A stretch of 64,000 nucleotides of DNA, from NCBI GenBank assembly GCA_011037195.1, contig JAAEAF010001577.1, forward strand, positions 62,001 through 126,000. The letters run 5' to 3'. Every line of letters starts with the position of its first letter. Position 1 is the stretch's first letter. Shown one piece after another: positions 11,059-20,217 of the stretch. The position numbers and the translations under genes are program-made. This stretch comes from Triatoma infestans (Eukaryota > Arthropoda > Insecta > Hemiptera > Reduviidae). The notes beneath the pieces were generated by a model that was not told where the DNA came from, searched no databases, and saw only the letters and a program-made list of their open reading frames with translations.

Positions 11059-11335
11059 GTTGTGGTGGTTGGTTCCGCAGAGCTGGAAAGCATCAGAGAC
11101 ATTTTCGTGGTAGCCTGCTTCATTTTGTGGTCATCGACCGGTTTCGGGCGTTCGCCCATCTTCAGGATGCGTTTTTCAGACAGTGTGCCAACACAGACTC
11201 GTACAGAGACTTAGCTTCACACTAACTAGGTTAATGCTCTGAAAAACGCATCCTGAAGATGGGCGAACGCCCGAAACCGGTCGATGACCACAAAACGAAG
11301 CAGGCTACCACGGAAAATGTCTCTGATTATTTTTC
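11059..11335. repeat. Long palindrome, about 90-bp arms
   Basis: The left arm 11092-11180 and right arm 11238-11327 are near-perfect reverse complements around a 57-bp spacer. Each arm contains CTGAAGAT, the hairpin GGGC-GAAC-GCCC and GAAACCGGTCGATGACCAC (right arm 11253-11291 on the plus strand). A further single copy lies at 1-235. The structure could form a large cruciform or an RNA hairpin if transcribed. It may be a foldback element or two copies inserted head to head. Cause unknown. Confidence 0.85.
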
Positions 11336-11339
11336 CCAA

Positions 11340-12078
11340 CCTTTCTTTATAAAAACTGAACAATAAAGTACATAGATTTTTTCCTTGTAATAATTTTGTC
11401 TGTAGGAGTGACCCCCAATCATTCTCTTTATTATTTCCTTACATATTTTAGAATTATGAGTATTAATAGTAGTTTTTCAATGGAAAATTTCAAATATTTT
11501 CTTCTACGTCAATGACAGAAATATTATTAAATTACTTCAATGCTCAATAATAGAAATAAACAAAATTGTTTTTCTTGTAAATTTTATTGATTTGATTTGT
11601 ATTGATTATTTGGCAATTGTATAATTAGAAAGAAATTCATTATAGATTTTAAAAACACAAGAATTTAAAATTTCTATAAATATTAAATCAGTTACTGATA
11701 ACTAATAAAAAAAGTAGACAGTTGCGGGTCAATCAAATTCAGTCTATTTTTATCGCAGCCATTACAAAAAAAAAAGAAGAAAAAAAAGGAATTTGATTGA
11801 TTATCACTTATCAGTAATCTTTTTTTAAATATTTTTTTTTTTTTTTTTTAATTCTGACATTAATTTTCTTTTTTTATATTCATTTATTTTTTATAAATAA
11901 CAAGTTATAAATTTATTTCTGCCTAGAAAATTCTTTGAACTGTTTCGCAATTTGGTAACTGTAAAATATTCTCATGTTTTTCTCTAACTGAAATTTGTTT
12001 TCAATAAAGACGCATTTCCGATTTATAGATTTTCCATTTAAACTAGGAATTCTGGCAACCTGTTTAAAATCTTATTAG
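11340..12078. other. AT-rich DNA with a HINE-like remnant
   Basis: Mostly A/T tracts, including poly-T near 11831-11850. At 11965-12060 a decayed piece of the HINE-like family is visible (TTTTCAATAAAGACGCATTTCC block). No gene seen. Confidence 0.45.
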
Positions 12079-12323
12079 TGGGAAATGAATAGCTAAGTGG
12101 TTAGCGCACTGGACTCTCACGCGGAGGACCCGGGTTCGTGTCCAGCTGTGCTGCCCTTAGATTTTTTTTCTTCCTAGGAGCCTCTTACAGCTCACTGTCC
12201 GGTGATGGACAGTGTTGTCTGTAACGAAAGAGCACTGTCCTGAGGCCGGCAGTGCACTGAGAATGCTCCGGGTGCCAATGTTCATAGATGTTGACGCGCC
12301 TTAAATTAAAAAAAAAAAAAAAA
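12079..12323 (+). mobile_element. tRNA-derived SINE, full length
   Basis: The head is tRNA-like, with an A box TAGCTAAGTGG at 12090-12100 and a B box GGTTCGTGTCC at 12133-12143, separated as in RNA polymerase III promoters. A tRNA-unrelated body follows (TTCCTAGGAGCCTCTTACAG, CTGTCCGGTGATGGACAG). The 3' tail GGTGCCAATGTTCATAGATG...GACGCGCC ends in an A-rich tract at 12308-12323. The tail matches the end of the LINE at 16321-19042 and the SINE at 61735-61908. SINEs encode no protein and rely on LINE machinery. Confidence 0.85.
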
Positions 12324-12329
12324 TCTTAT

Positions 12330-12650
12330 GAATATTATATAGATTGTATAAATGCTGCAATATATTAAAAATGGCACTACAGCGAGGAATATCTAATGTT
12401 ATTGGTTCAAAGCTATTGGCGCTCTCTTCTCGATTACAGTGTGATTACTTTGTCTAGAAAAATGTGTAAAGAAATTAGTGTAATGTCATTTTTATAAGCG
12501 ATATAATTGTATTAGCAACAGTGACAGATGGTCGAGTGAGTGTTTTACATCACATGTTCCTTAATCAGTTGACCTTAAAAATATGTATTTCCGTTACAAA
12601 CTCAGTTTCGAAAATTTGATACGATCCCATTGATGACTTTCTATTGAGGG
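12330..12650. other. Unclassified DNA with HINE-like remnants
   Basis: Contains a TTGGCGCTCTCTTCTCGATTAC block similar to 1450 and 14880, a GTGAGTGTTTTACATCACAT terminus-like piece near 12538, and GAAAATTTGATACGATCCC near 12611, which is a 3'-end-like piece of the family. No gene. Confidence 0.4.
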
Positions 12651-12651
12651 A

Positions 12652-12908
12652 AGGGATTAGCTCAATGGTAGCACTCTGGACTAACACGCGGAAGTCCCCC
12701 CATTTTCAAGCCTAACGGTGCTGTCCTTAGATTTTCTCTTCCTAGAAGCCTCTTACAGCTCACTCTGTCCGGTGATGGGCAGAACACTATCTGGAACGCT
12801 GGCAGTGCATTGAGAAGGCTCCGAAATTTGGGGTAGCTATATGGGCCCAGAAGGGTAGGCTAGCGCTTGGTCCCTCCCCCCCTCCACAGACAACAAACAA
12901 AAAAAATT
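12652..12908 (+). mobile_element. tRNA-derived SINE, related, with a different 3' end
   Basis: The A box TAGCTCAATGG lies at 12658-12668, followed by AACACGCGGAAGTCC. The body (CTTCCTAGAAGCCTCTTACA, CTGTCCGGTGATGGGCAG) matches the SINE at 12079. The B box has decayed. After GAGAAGGCTCCG it diverges from the first SINE and ends in GGGCCCAGAAGGGTAGGCTA plus a C-rich and A-rich tail. This is a variant or recombinant with another 3' tail. Confidence 0.75.
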
Positions 12909-13344
12909 CTATTTCAACAACAATTTAAATCCAATTTATTACAAATTTATTAAAATATCATTTTTTATTTTATTTATGTCTGTCAATTATTTTTTTTCAC
13001 TCAATTCTTTATCGAGATCGTAAAACCAGTTTAAACCAGAAATTACTAGATTTCAGAATATAATAAAACTTTTATAGAAGTTGAAGTGTAATTGGTGGAA
13101 ATGAGGAATAAACAAAAGGATAATTGGTTTAATGGCTTTTATTTCGTTTTTTGTTTTTTCTTATTTCTTGAATTTTTTATTTTTTTATTTTTTTAATTTG
13201 AGTAATATTAAACAGTTGATAAAATTTAGTTGACAGTGAATGATGATAAGATAGCGAATTTCGGAGGGATTTTCTAAATGGAAATTTACAATATTTATTA
13301 AAAATGAAAATTATACTGCTCGAAATTTTTATTGTGACAAAAAA
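12909..13344. other. AT-rich DNA, nothing recognised
   Basis: T-rich and A-rich stretch with no conserved motif noticed. Confidence 0.4.
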
Positions 13345-13400
13345 AAAATCTGATGTGAATCACTCACACGACTTTCTCTTACTGAAATGAATAATTTTTT
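13345..13400 (+). repeat. HINE-like 5' terminus
   Basis: TCTGATGTGAATCACTCACA followed by CGACTTTCTCTTACTG directly after an A run. It abuts the 3' end of the LINE fragment to its right. Confidence 0.55.
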
Positions 13401-13404
13401 TTTT

Positions 13405-14175
13405 CGGGTCAAAGACAATTTATAAGGAATCATATCCCCAATGCCCAAAGTCCAAGATTCCCTGTCTTCCCACTTCCCTTTCGCAAGGCTTTTAGAGGCC
13501 ATTCCTTCGGTGATACCCTCCGAAAGCCAAGTTTTCCTAGGCCTGCCTTTCCATCTCCTCTCACTAGGAATAAAATCAATGATTTTCCTAGGCCATCTCT
13601 TACTAATCATTCGCATCACATGGCGAAATTATTAGATTTTGTTTCTAAGTTAAAAATAATTTTACAAAATATATAAACAATAAATTGTTCATTTTTTTTT
13701 TTTTTTACTAAGATATTTCACTTTTTTTTACTACGTTAAGATGAAGTATTGCGATCGATTCGAAAGATCGAGTTTTCTTTTAGAAGGATTGCGAAGTATA
13801 GAACCATTTTAACTTACGTGTTTCAACGGAATACAAAATATTTTTTTGTATTCCAACACGTCTTCGGATTTTCGGATTTGCCATGTGCCATATCTTGGAG
13901 ACTCTACAACTTCTTTTCCAGAAAGCCATTACTAAGGCCAGTAGCCTATCTTGCAATTTCTTCGTTATGCTCCAAGTTTCTGCCGCGTAGATGTTTATAC
14001 TCCCTAAGAAAACGTGGAAGAGCCTTTTTTCAATTTCCATGCGGATAGATTTACCCCAAAGTACCGAGTTTAATAATTGGATAGCTTGTCTTCCCTTTAC
14101 AATTTTCTTTTAGATATCCAATTCTGAAGACCCAGTAGCTGATAACCAGGCACCTTGGTACTTGAACTTGAATAA
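13405..14175 (-). pseudogene. LINE C-terminal fragment (endonuclease-RT type)
   Basis: The minus strand encodes the region downstream of the RT of a non-LTR retrotransposon. At 13797-14170 there is IVKGRQAIQLLNSVLWGKS, then YAAETWSITKK, then a VETRKLKWF block. At 13430-13628 it resumes with RHVMRMISK, RRWKGRPRKTW, then KGKWEDRESWTLG, the usual final domain of this LINE group (compare Y(G)SETW..TK and RGRP..TW). About 160 bp of unrelated sequence (13632-13796) splits the gene exactly between KLKWF and RHVMRM. The RT core is missing and frames are broken. Confidence 0.8.
13632..13796. repeat. Left arm of an inverted pair, inserted in LINE
   Basis: This segment interrupts the LINE reading frame and is matched in reverse complement by 15024-15180. 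The conserved core ACTACGTTAAGATGAAGTAT...CGAAAGATCGAGTTTTC is nearly identical, and the flanking TTTGTTTCTAAGTTAAAAAT also matches. GAAGTATTGCGATCGATTCG resembles the 3' end of the HINE-like family (GAAGTATTGTAATCGTGTCA), so it may be a very short derivative of that family. Confidence 0.7.
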
Positions 14176-14394
14176 AATTGAATTGACAAGAAATTGTCTT
14201 TGAAATTGTAAAAGTTTACATACAAACGTTTATTTGGGTTGGCCTTAAAAAGAAAAGGTAGTAAGTGTTATGCTTTTATAACTGAGCGGATTTGTCTGGA
14301 GCGACCTTATTCTCAATTAATAATAATAAAGCTTGCAGTTAGCATCTAAAGATCTAAATGACTGGACCCGCCCAGGACGCTTTAAAAAATAAAA
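14176..14394. other. No recognised feature
   Basis: A short stretch between the LINE fragment and a HINE-like copy. It holds a small AATAATAATAA tract and nothing else I can identify. Confidence 0.35.
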
Positions 14395-15022
14395 AAATGC
14401 CGGAAAAATGTTTCAAATAAAAGTGATAGGCAATTAAGTATGTAGTGTAATATGAAGTTTGAAGAATCGTTGGATTGTTTTGGGGCCAATTTGCAAAAAA
14501 AATTTTTAAAAAAATTCAGCATAGTCGCATATCCGATTGATGGATTTTTCACCGAAATCTTCGTTCACTTACACACAACCCCCTCCCCCCAGCTAACAAT
14601 TTCTTTTTCATACTCAGGGGACTTCAAAACAACTATTTCCGGAAGAAACTCACTTTCAAAAATTACGCTACAGATTCCAACAGAACCAACCTTAACTCCA
14701 GTTTACTGGAAAAAAGATTTATCGAAAACGGCTGTAACGATTTCTTTCAAACATTTTTGGAAAATACTAACTGCACAGAGATAATAAACCTATCGCTTTT
14801 ATTTTTACAACATTTTTCTAAAAAAATTGTTCTTTGTAATCTTAGATGTTGAAATTCAAATGTGTTTGTTCAATATTATTGGCCACTCTTCTCTACAATG
14901 TAATCATATTCTACCCCTGCCTCTGTTTGGCTCTGGTTGGCACTTGTCAATCCACCCCTTGGACATTTTATAGTATGAGGAGAAAGACAAAGTTTGTATG
15001 AGTGTTTCACACTAGCTTTTTT
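14395..15022. repeat. HINE-like copies in both orientations
   Basis: 14395-14690 is forward (GGAAAAATGTTTCAAATAAA, CACCGAAATCTTCG, CTCAGGGGACTTCAAAAC, TTTCCGGAAGAAACTC). 14700-15022 is reverse (TTTATCGAAAACGGC, TTTCAAACATTTTTGG, then the terminus GTTTGTATGAGTGTTTCACA near 15003). The ORF of 110 codons at 14452-14784 spans the junction and has no known domain. Confidence 0.55.
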
Positions 15023-15023
15023 T

Positions 15024-15082
15024 TATCCTTCTAAAAGAAAACTCGATCTTTCGAATCGATTGCAATACTTCGTCTTAACGTA

Positions 15083-15116
<34 letters not shown>

Positions 15117-15180
15117 AAAATGAAACAATTTTTGTTTATATATTTTGTAAAAATATTTTTAATTTAGAAACAAAGTTCAT
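15024..15180. repeat. Right arm of the inverted pair, with poly-A
   Basis: Reverse complement of 13632-13796, with ATCCTTCTAAAAGAAAACTC leading to CTTCGTCTTAACGTAGT, followed by a poly-A tract of nearly 30 bases at about 15086-15114 and AACAATTTTTGTTTATATAT. Confidence 0.7.
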
Positions 15181-15889
15181 TGAAGAAAAAAAATTAAAAA
15201 AAAAAAGTGGAAAAAAGAAGAAGACGAAAAAACTCAAGATGGAAATAACTCTGTCTCCAACAGGAAAATTGTCCCCGAAGCAATTTCGTTTGAATCCTAT
15301 CCCCACACTCTTACTCTAATGCTTCGGTTGCTGAAAGAAATTAATTTAGACGGAAATAAAGGATGGGGTAGTGAATGAGGTGTTCGAGGTGGGAGAGTAT
15401 GAGGATACTACTCCTAGCCAGGGCTCTTTTCCAATACAGTTGTGGAACTTAATTTGAAAGAAGAATTTTCGACTGGAGGTGAGGAGAGATAACGGCAGTG
15501 TAAGAAGGTGGGGGGGGGGGGGGGATAAAGAAGCAGAACGATAGGATGGGGATGGGACGTTAGTAAACTAGCTTTGGGAAGATTTGTATATACCTAATTC
15601 CCAAGGATTGTTTGAGGAGCGGTCGGGACCCGGGTTTGTTTTTCTTTAAAGGGAAATTGTCTTGTTGTTGATCATCTCGAAATAAAAACTGGCAGAGGTG
15701 TATTTGTTTTCATTATATTTTTATATAAGTTTTTTTTTTTTTTTATTGTACTTTATAAAAGTTACCTCATACTCAAAACTTTTTCCATTCTATTATTTAT
15801 ATATAAATTTTTATTTCGATATTTTCTTGAAAATTCAGTTTTATCAACTATTTCAGTCTCAACTTTGAGAAGACTTCAGATATTTAGCG
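15181..15889. other. Unclassified DNA with a poly-G tract
   Basis: Contains an uninterrupted G run of about 15 bases near 15510-15524, which may be polymorphic or a sequencing trap. No coding motif was recognised. The AATGCTTCGGTTGCTGAAAG area has no match elsewhere in the window. Confidence 0.4.
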
Positions 15890-16325
15890 GCAGTCTTGAC
15901 CGAGAAAAATGAGTGCAGCATTGAAGTTAAATACAGACTAACGGCTACAAATAGGTGTTTCTCGGCTCTTCAGAAAGTGTTAAGATTCCGTGCGCTTTCT
16001 AGGGAAGCGAAACTGGTAATATATAAGACCATTTAAAGGCCTATTGCTACGTACCCCAGCGAGACGTGGGTGATGACAAAAGATGACACTAGAATTTTAA
16101 ACGCTTGGGAAAGGAAGATCCTACCGAACATTTTTGGTCCTATAAGGAAAGGAGAGAGGTATAGAATAAAAAAAATAAAAATCAAACAGGGAATTGATGG
16201 AACTTACCCGGCTCAGGATCTAGTGGGATGGATAAAAAGAGGAACAATTAAATGGTTGGGACATTTGGAAAGAATGGAAAATGTAAGAATTCCCAAGAAA
16301 ATGTGGACTGGTCAGCCTGGAGGGG
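15890..16325 (+). pseudogene. LINE C-terminal stub
   Basis: Reading forward from 15893 gives VLTEKNECSIEVKYRLTATN, RCFSALQKVLRFRALSREAK, LVIYKTI, a stop, then YPSETWVMTKDDTRIL, AWERKILPNIFGP and RGTIKWLGHLERMENVR. This is the post-RT region of an RTE/BovB-like or related LINE (SETW..TK..., W.RKIL..IFGP, WLGH..RM). It carries an in-frame stop in the block before RPIATYPSETW and lacks the RT. Its downstream end is cut at about 16320, where another LINE begins. The longest open part is 16070-16330. Confidence 0.75.
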
Positions 16326-17544
16326 CTTGAAGTCATGCAGGTTCCGAGTGCGACTGGGGTCGGTCCTTTCGGACCCACATTTTCTTGAGAATGGGATATC
16401 TCAAGTGTCGGTACTGAGTGTCACATTATTCACGATGGCGGTTAATTGTCTAGCCGAAGTTGTAGGTGACCCATTCCAAGTATCTTTATATGTTGATGAC
16501 CTCGCACTTTATTTATCAGGGGCTGATCTCTGCGAGGTCAAAGAAACCTTACAACAGGCAATAGACAGAGTGGCTGATGAGGCTTCTAGGAACGGATTTA
16601 AATTCTCTAGGACAAAGACGGTGTGCCTACACTTTTGCCGGTTGAGGCATGAGCATAGCCCCCCCAATTTGTTTCTGGATGGCACACCAATTCAGTATAA
16701 GGAAAGCATCCGATTCCTGGGCCTCATATTCGATACTAAGTTAACCTGGCAGGATCATATAGACTATATATGTAAGAAAGCAAGGAGAACCCTCGATATT
16801 TTAAAATTTCTTGGCAGCTATAAATGGGGTGCGGAGCGGGAGATCTTAAAGCGTATCTTCATCGCACTTACTCGCTCCAAACTGGAATATGGAGCGCCAA
16901 TATATAGCTCAGCGCGCAAGTCACGCCTGAAGTTATTAGATAGAATTTACAATGAAGGTATTAGGTTATTCACAGGCGCCTTCCGAACCAGTCCTTTACA
17001 GAGCCTCTATGTAGAGTCGGGGATGCTACCACCTCAGCTTAGAAGAGAACAGCTTACCCTGACCTACATCGCCGGAATATGGGGAAAGCGGTTTCATCCG
17101 TTATTTCACACCATATTCGAGAGCCCACATGAACAAGAATTCCGCCATCAACGTTCGCGGACGCGACCCCTCGGGGTCCGAGCTCTAGAAATGTTAGAAG
17201 CGGAGGGAATCGAGTTTGGGCCAGTGGAGGGTTGGGACTTTGCTCTCACAGCTCCCTGGTTATTACCTTCCGCAAGCGTTCGCATGGACCTGGCAATATA
17301 CAAAAAAGAAGAAACACCATCCGTCGTCTATAGACAAAAGTTATTACAACTGTTAAACTTCTATAACGATTTCCGACCTATCTTTACAGATGGGTCGAAG
17401 ATAGGCGACGGCGTGGGTAGCGCCGTGTACACGGAGGGAGTTACCCTGAGTTGGACACTCCCTCAGTATGCAACCGTGTACACAGCAGAGATGTTCGCAA
17501 TTTGCCAGGCCATAAACTTGATCAAAGAAAAAATATTTAATTAG
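16321..17544 (+). CDS. LINE reverse transcriptase (partial) plus start of RNase H
   Basis: The open frame runs from 16252, but only the part from about 16321 is LINE protein. RT motifs are a decayed QGSVLS block (GISQVSVLSVTLF), the catalytic box YVDDLALYLSG, then GFKFSRTKTVCLHF, FLGLIFDTKLTWQDHI and LEYGAPIYSSA. RNase H begins at FTDGSKIGDGVGSAVY with YTAEMFAI. The frame ends at 17544 through a frameshift within RNase H. The YVDD aspartates are intact, but upstream RT motifs and the endonuclease are missing, so this copy cannot act alone. Confidence 0.9.
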   Translation, partial: RGLKSCRFRVRLGSVLSDPHFLENGISQVSVLSVTLFTMAVNCLAEVVGDPFQVSLYVDDLALYLSGADLCEVKETLQQAIDRVADEASRNGFKFSRTKTVCLHFCRLRHEHSPPNLFLDGTPIQYKESIRFLGLIFDTKLTWQDHIDYICKKARRTLDILKFLGSYKWGAEREILKRIFIALTRSKLEYGAPIYSSARKSRLKLLDRIYNEGIRLFTGAFRTSPLQSLYVESGMLPPQLRREQLTLTYIAGIWGKRFHPLFHTIFESPHEQEFRHQRSRTRPLGVRALEMLEAEGIEFGPVEGWDFALTAPWLLPSASVRMDLAIYKKEETPSVVYRQKLLQLLNFYNDFRPIFTDGSKIGDGVGSAVYTEGVTLSWTLPQYATVYTAEMFAICQAINLIKEKIFN

Positions 17545-17639
17545 TCACTAATATTGGCGTATTAATGGCGCTCCGGGATAAATTCCAATGGTCATGAAGT
17601 TATACAAGTTGCTGTTTCAACTAAGCGCACATGGTCAAA

Positions 17640-18109
17640 GGGTGACGTTCGCCTGGATGCCGGGCCACATTGGTGTGTCCGGTAACGAATAGGCGGACGA
17701 GGCGGCCAAACGAGCTGAAGTTTTCACACCTGTGCGTCCCTCTGACTTACAAATTTTCATGAAAAGTCTTATAAATAAAAAATGGCAAAGTCAGTGGGTC
17801 AGGACAAATGAAAAATTAAAACAAATTAAGCCATGTGTGCGAAATGCTACAGTCGAGAACTTCCCGCGGCATGAATCAGTTATACTTACGAGGCTAAGGA
17901 TTGGTCACACACGTGTGACACATGGGCACCTCCTTATTGGTGAAAGAAGACCGAGGTGCCCTCGATGCCGAGAAAGGCTGACGGTGGCACATGTGTTGGT
18001 AGGATGTCAGGCTCTGCGTACACAAAGGGAAAAGCAGGCCTGCCATATGACAAGCGCGCTATTTTACAAGAGGGTTCTCCTTACACGAGGAGGCTATTTA
18101 CTTATTTAA
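17640..18109 (+). pseudogene. LINE RNase H end and C-terminal zinc knuckle
   Basis: Continues the element above in another frame. WMPGHIGVSGNE, the last RNase H motif, is followed by an in-frame TAG at about 17689 and then ADEAAKRAEVF. The C-terminal domain contains TRLRIGHTRVTHGHLL and a CPRC...H...C knuckle (PRCPRCRERLTVAHVLVGC), typical of I/Jockey-type LINEs. The stop codon and the frameshift before it separate this from the RT frame. Confidence 0.85.
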
Positions 18110-19376
18110 GATCTATAAATGTATATAATAAAATTTAGGTTAGTACTTAGATTATGTGAATCTGGGTGAAGGAATATCGAGTACTTCACCCAATTAGGTT
18201 AGTTTATTTATAATAAAGGGGAAAGGAATATCGAGTAACCTTGTGTGAATGCATAGTATGAATGTATCGAAGACTAGTGGTTGATGCACACTTCAACCAC
18301 TAACACATTTCTGATCTGAATGTACTTATTAGCGAAAATGTATTTATAAGCGTGAATGTATTTTATTGGTCTGAATGTTTTTATTGGCGAGAAAGTATTT
18401 ATTAGGATGAATGTTTTTCTTTTAATAGTTTGAAAGTATTTATTAGCGAGAATGTTAGCATGAATGCTTAGAGTAGGTTTTCTTTTATCAGGGGTTGAAA
18501 GAAAATTTATAAAAGTATTTCAACCCCATAGCTTTAAGTTAAACTTAATTTTAATCATTTTAGGATGTGCAGGAACATTAGTTTAAACTACTGCACATCC
18601 ATGTTGTACAGTAAATAGCCTCTTCCACGATATTATTGTATTACAATAAATTAATTATTAATTAAAGATATCAATTTAATTATTTTGTAAATAATACTCT
18701 TAATAAACACCTTCATTTATATATAGCTTAATGAATAAATAGTAATTTTTGTTACATTAGAGTCGACCCCAGTTATTAATAAAATAAGGGATGGCACAAA
18801 CAATAATCCCACACTCCCCCTCGTCGACTAGATCGATGATATAAGAGGGGATGTGTGGGTAGATCCTCGAATACCTGTGGCTCCACCCTGCCTTGCTGAG
18901 CAAGGTGTTGTGTGTGGAAGCCACACAGGTTAACCTGTGCTATCCCAGCTCGAGTGGCCACAGAACGAGAAAGCTTAAACGAGTGGAGGCGCTAATAACC
19001 ATGGCAGTCGATGCGCCGGGAAAAAAACAAAAAAAAAAAAACAAACTCTTACTTTACCAAAATTACATGTATGTTTGCCGATATTAAATATTGCTGTATA
19101 GCGGCCCCTACACGGTCAATAATATTGACAATATCTTAGCGTATTGACAATAATAGTGACCGTGTAAGGTGAAAAAATGGTATTGACGGTAGGTATTGAT
19201 GGAAATCCGGATTTTCTGATTTTCATGTATCAACACTGAAAATTGGAGGGGATATTGACAATAATATTGACAGTGTAGGGGGGCGCCAATTTTTCCATCA
19301 ATACTCAGTTCAGTAGTTTTATACAATGTTGAAACTAACCTCAACAACAGTGATACAATAACTTACAAAGGTACGT

Positions 19377-19602
19377 TGGAAAGATTTGTATATTAAAATA
19401 AAACTTCAATCATACATTTTTTAAAGATGATTGTAATTTTTTAATCTTATTTTTCTGATTAACATACATTTCATATAGTTAATTAAATAGGCCCTTCATT
19501 ACAGTTCAGTTCAAAACAGATCGAATGCAGGGAGGTTCTTGGGAAAGATTTGTGTATTAAAATAAAACTTCAGACATTTTTTAAAGGTGATTGTAATTTT
19601 TT
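19377..19602. repeat. Direct repeat inside the Harbinger element
   Basis: A block of about 60 bp (GGAAAGATTTGTATATTAAA, then AAACTTCA and TTTTTTAAAGATGATTGTAA) occurs at 19377-19440 and again at 19541-19602. It is probably a local duplication accompanying decay. Confidence 0.6.
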
Positions 19603-19990
19603 TCAAAGTCTAAAGGACATATATAAAGGACATATATAAAGGTTTCACAGATTTCTACTACAGCTTTGCTGATAGTTGTTGGGGACATTATGACTGAAAA
19701 CTTCAAGTCTTCAAAATTTCTTCCTGTGGCCAAGTACTTCAGGGTTGAAGCTAATCTTTCCTCAACACTTATATTTTCTCTCATATTTCGTCCCGTCTTT
19801 TCAAAAATGGTTCAATCGTATGTAACAGTTTGTTAAAGGTAGTTTCATCCATTCGAAAATAGTTCTTAAAATCAGCAGAGGCTGATTTCCTTCAAAAGTG
19901 TTAATGAGAATATTCATCTCTCTTCTTCAACCATTCTTTCATCCAGTGTTTGCGTTCCAGTTGACGAGTAGTGCCAAGCGCCAAAATAAT
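19581..19990 (-). pseudogene. Harbinger transposase, N-terminal fragment
   Basis: The minus strand shows the conserved start of a PIF/Harbinger (HARBI1-like) nuclease: a FRMDETTFNKLLHTIEPFL block near 19800-19860, then ENISVEERLASTLKYLATGR and FEDLKF..IMSPTTISKAVVEIC (19581-19784). The downstream DDE catalytic domain is missing, and stops interrupt the upstream part. Family members cut at a 3-bp target, agreeing with the flanks of this element. Confidence 0.8.
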
Positions 19991-20217
19991 AGCTGTGCAA
20001 GCTTTTGTACGTTTATTCATATTTTGGAAAGGAAAAAACCAGCAAATAACCACCTAGATTCACCCTGCTAGTGGCAGAAGTAGTAAGTTATGAGCAAAGT
20101 ATTGACAAAAGTATTGACAATACTATTGATCGTGTAAGGTAGTGAAGTATTGAGACTGGTTAGGGCGAGGATTGATGGTTATATTGTCAATATTATTGAC
20201 TGTGAGGGGCCGCTTAT

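Larger units (their letters stand above)
16321..19042 (+). mobile_element. 5'-truncated LINE with RT, RNase H and zinc knuckle
   Basis: The insertion starts inside the RT region just before RFRVRLGSVLS and runs through RNase H, a C-terminal cysteine motif, a 3' UTR of about 900 bp and an A-rich end at about 19021-19042. The UTR holds degenerate GAATGTATTTATTAGCG units and the hairpin CCTTGCTGAGCAAGG near 18889. It inserted into an older LINE stub. The RNase H domain places it in the I/LOA/R1-like assemblage rather than RTE or CR1. The terminal 30 bp at 18988-19017 is shared with the SINEs of this window. Confidence 0.85.
19100..20214 (-). mobile_element. PIF/Harbinger DNA transposon, defective
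   Basis: Inverted terminal repeats start AGCGGCCCCTACACGGTCAA at 19100 and end at 20214 with the complementary sequence, identical over most of about 34 bp. The element is flanked by TAT at 19097-19099 and at 20215-20217, a 3-bp target duplication as expected for PIF/Harbinger. Subterminal GTATTGACAAT motifs with GTGTAAGGT recur at both ends (19140-19170 and 20113-20144). A transposase remnant lies between them on the minus strand. At about 1.1 kb it is shorter than autonomous Harbingers, and the second gene (Myb-like) is absent. Confidence 0.85.

Noticed and set aside
15490..15530. G-quadruplex regulatory element at the poly-G run
   Set aside because: A bare homopolymer run. No gene nearby to regulate, and the length may be a sequencing artefact.
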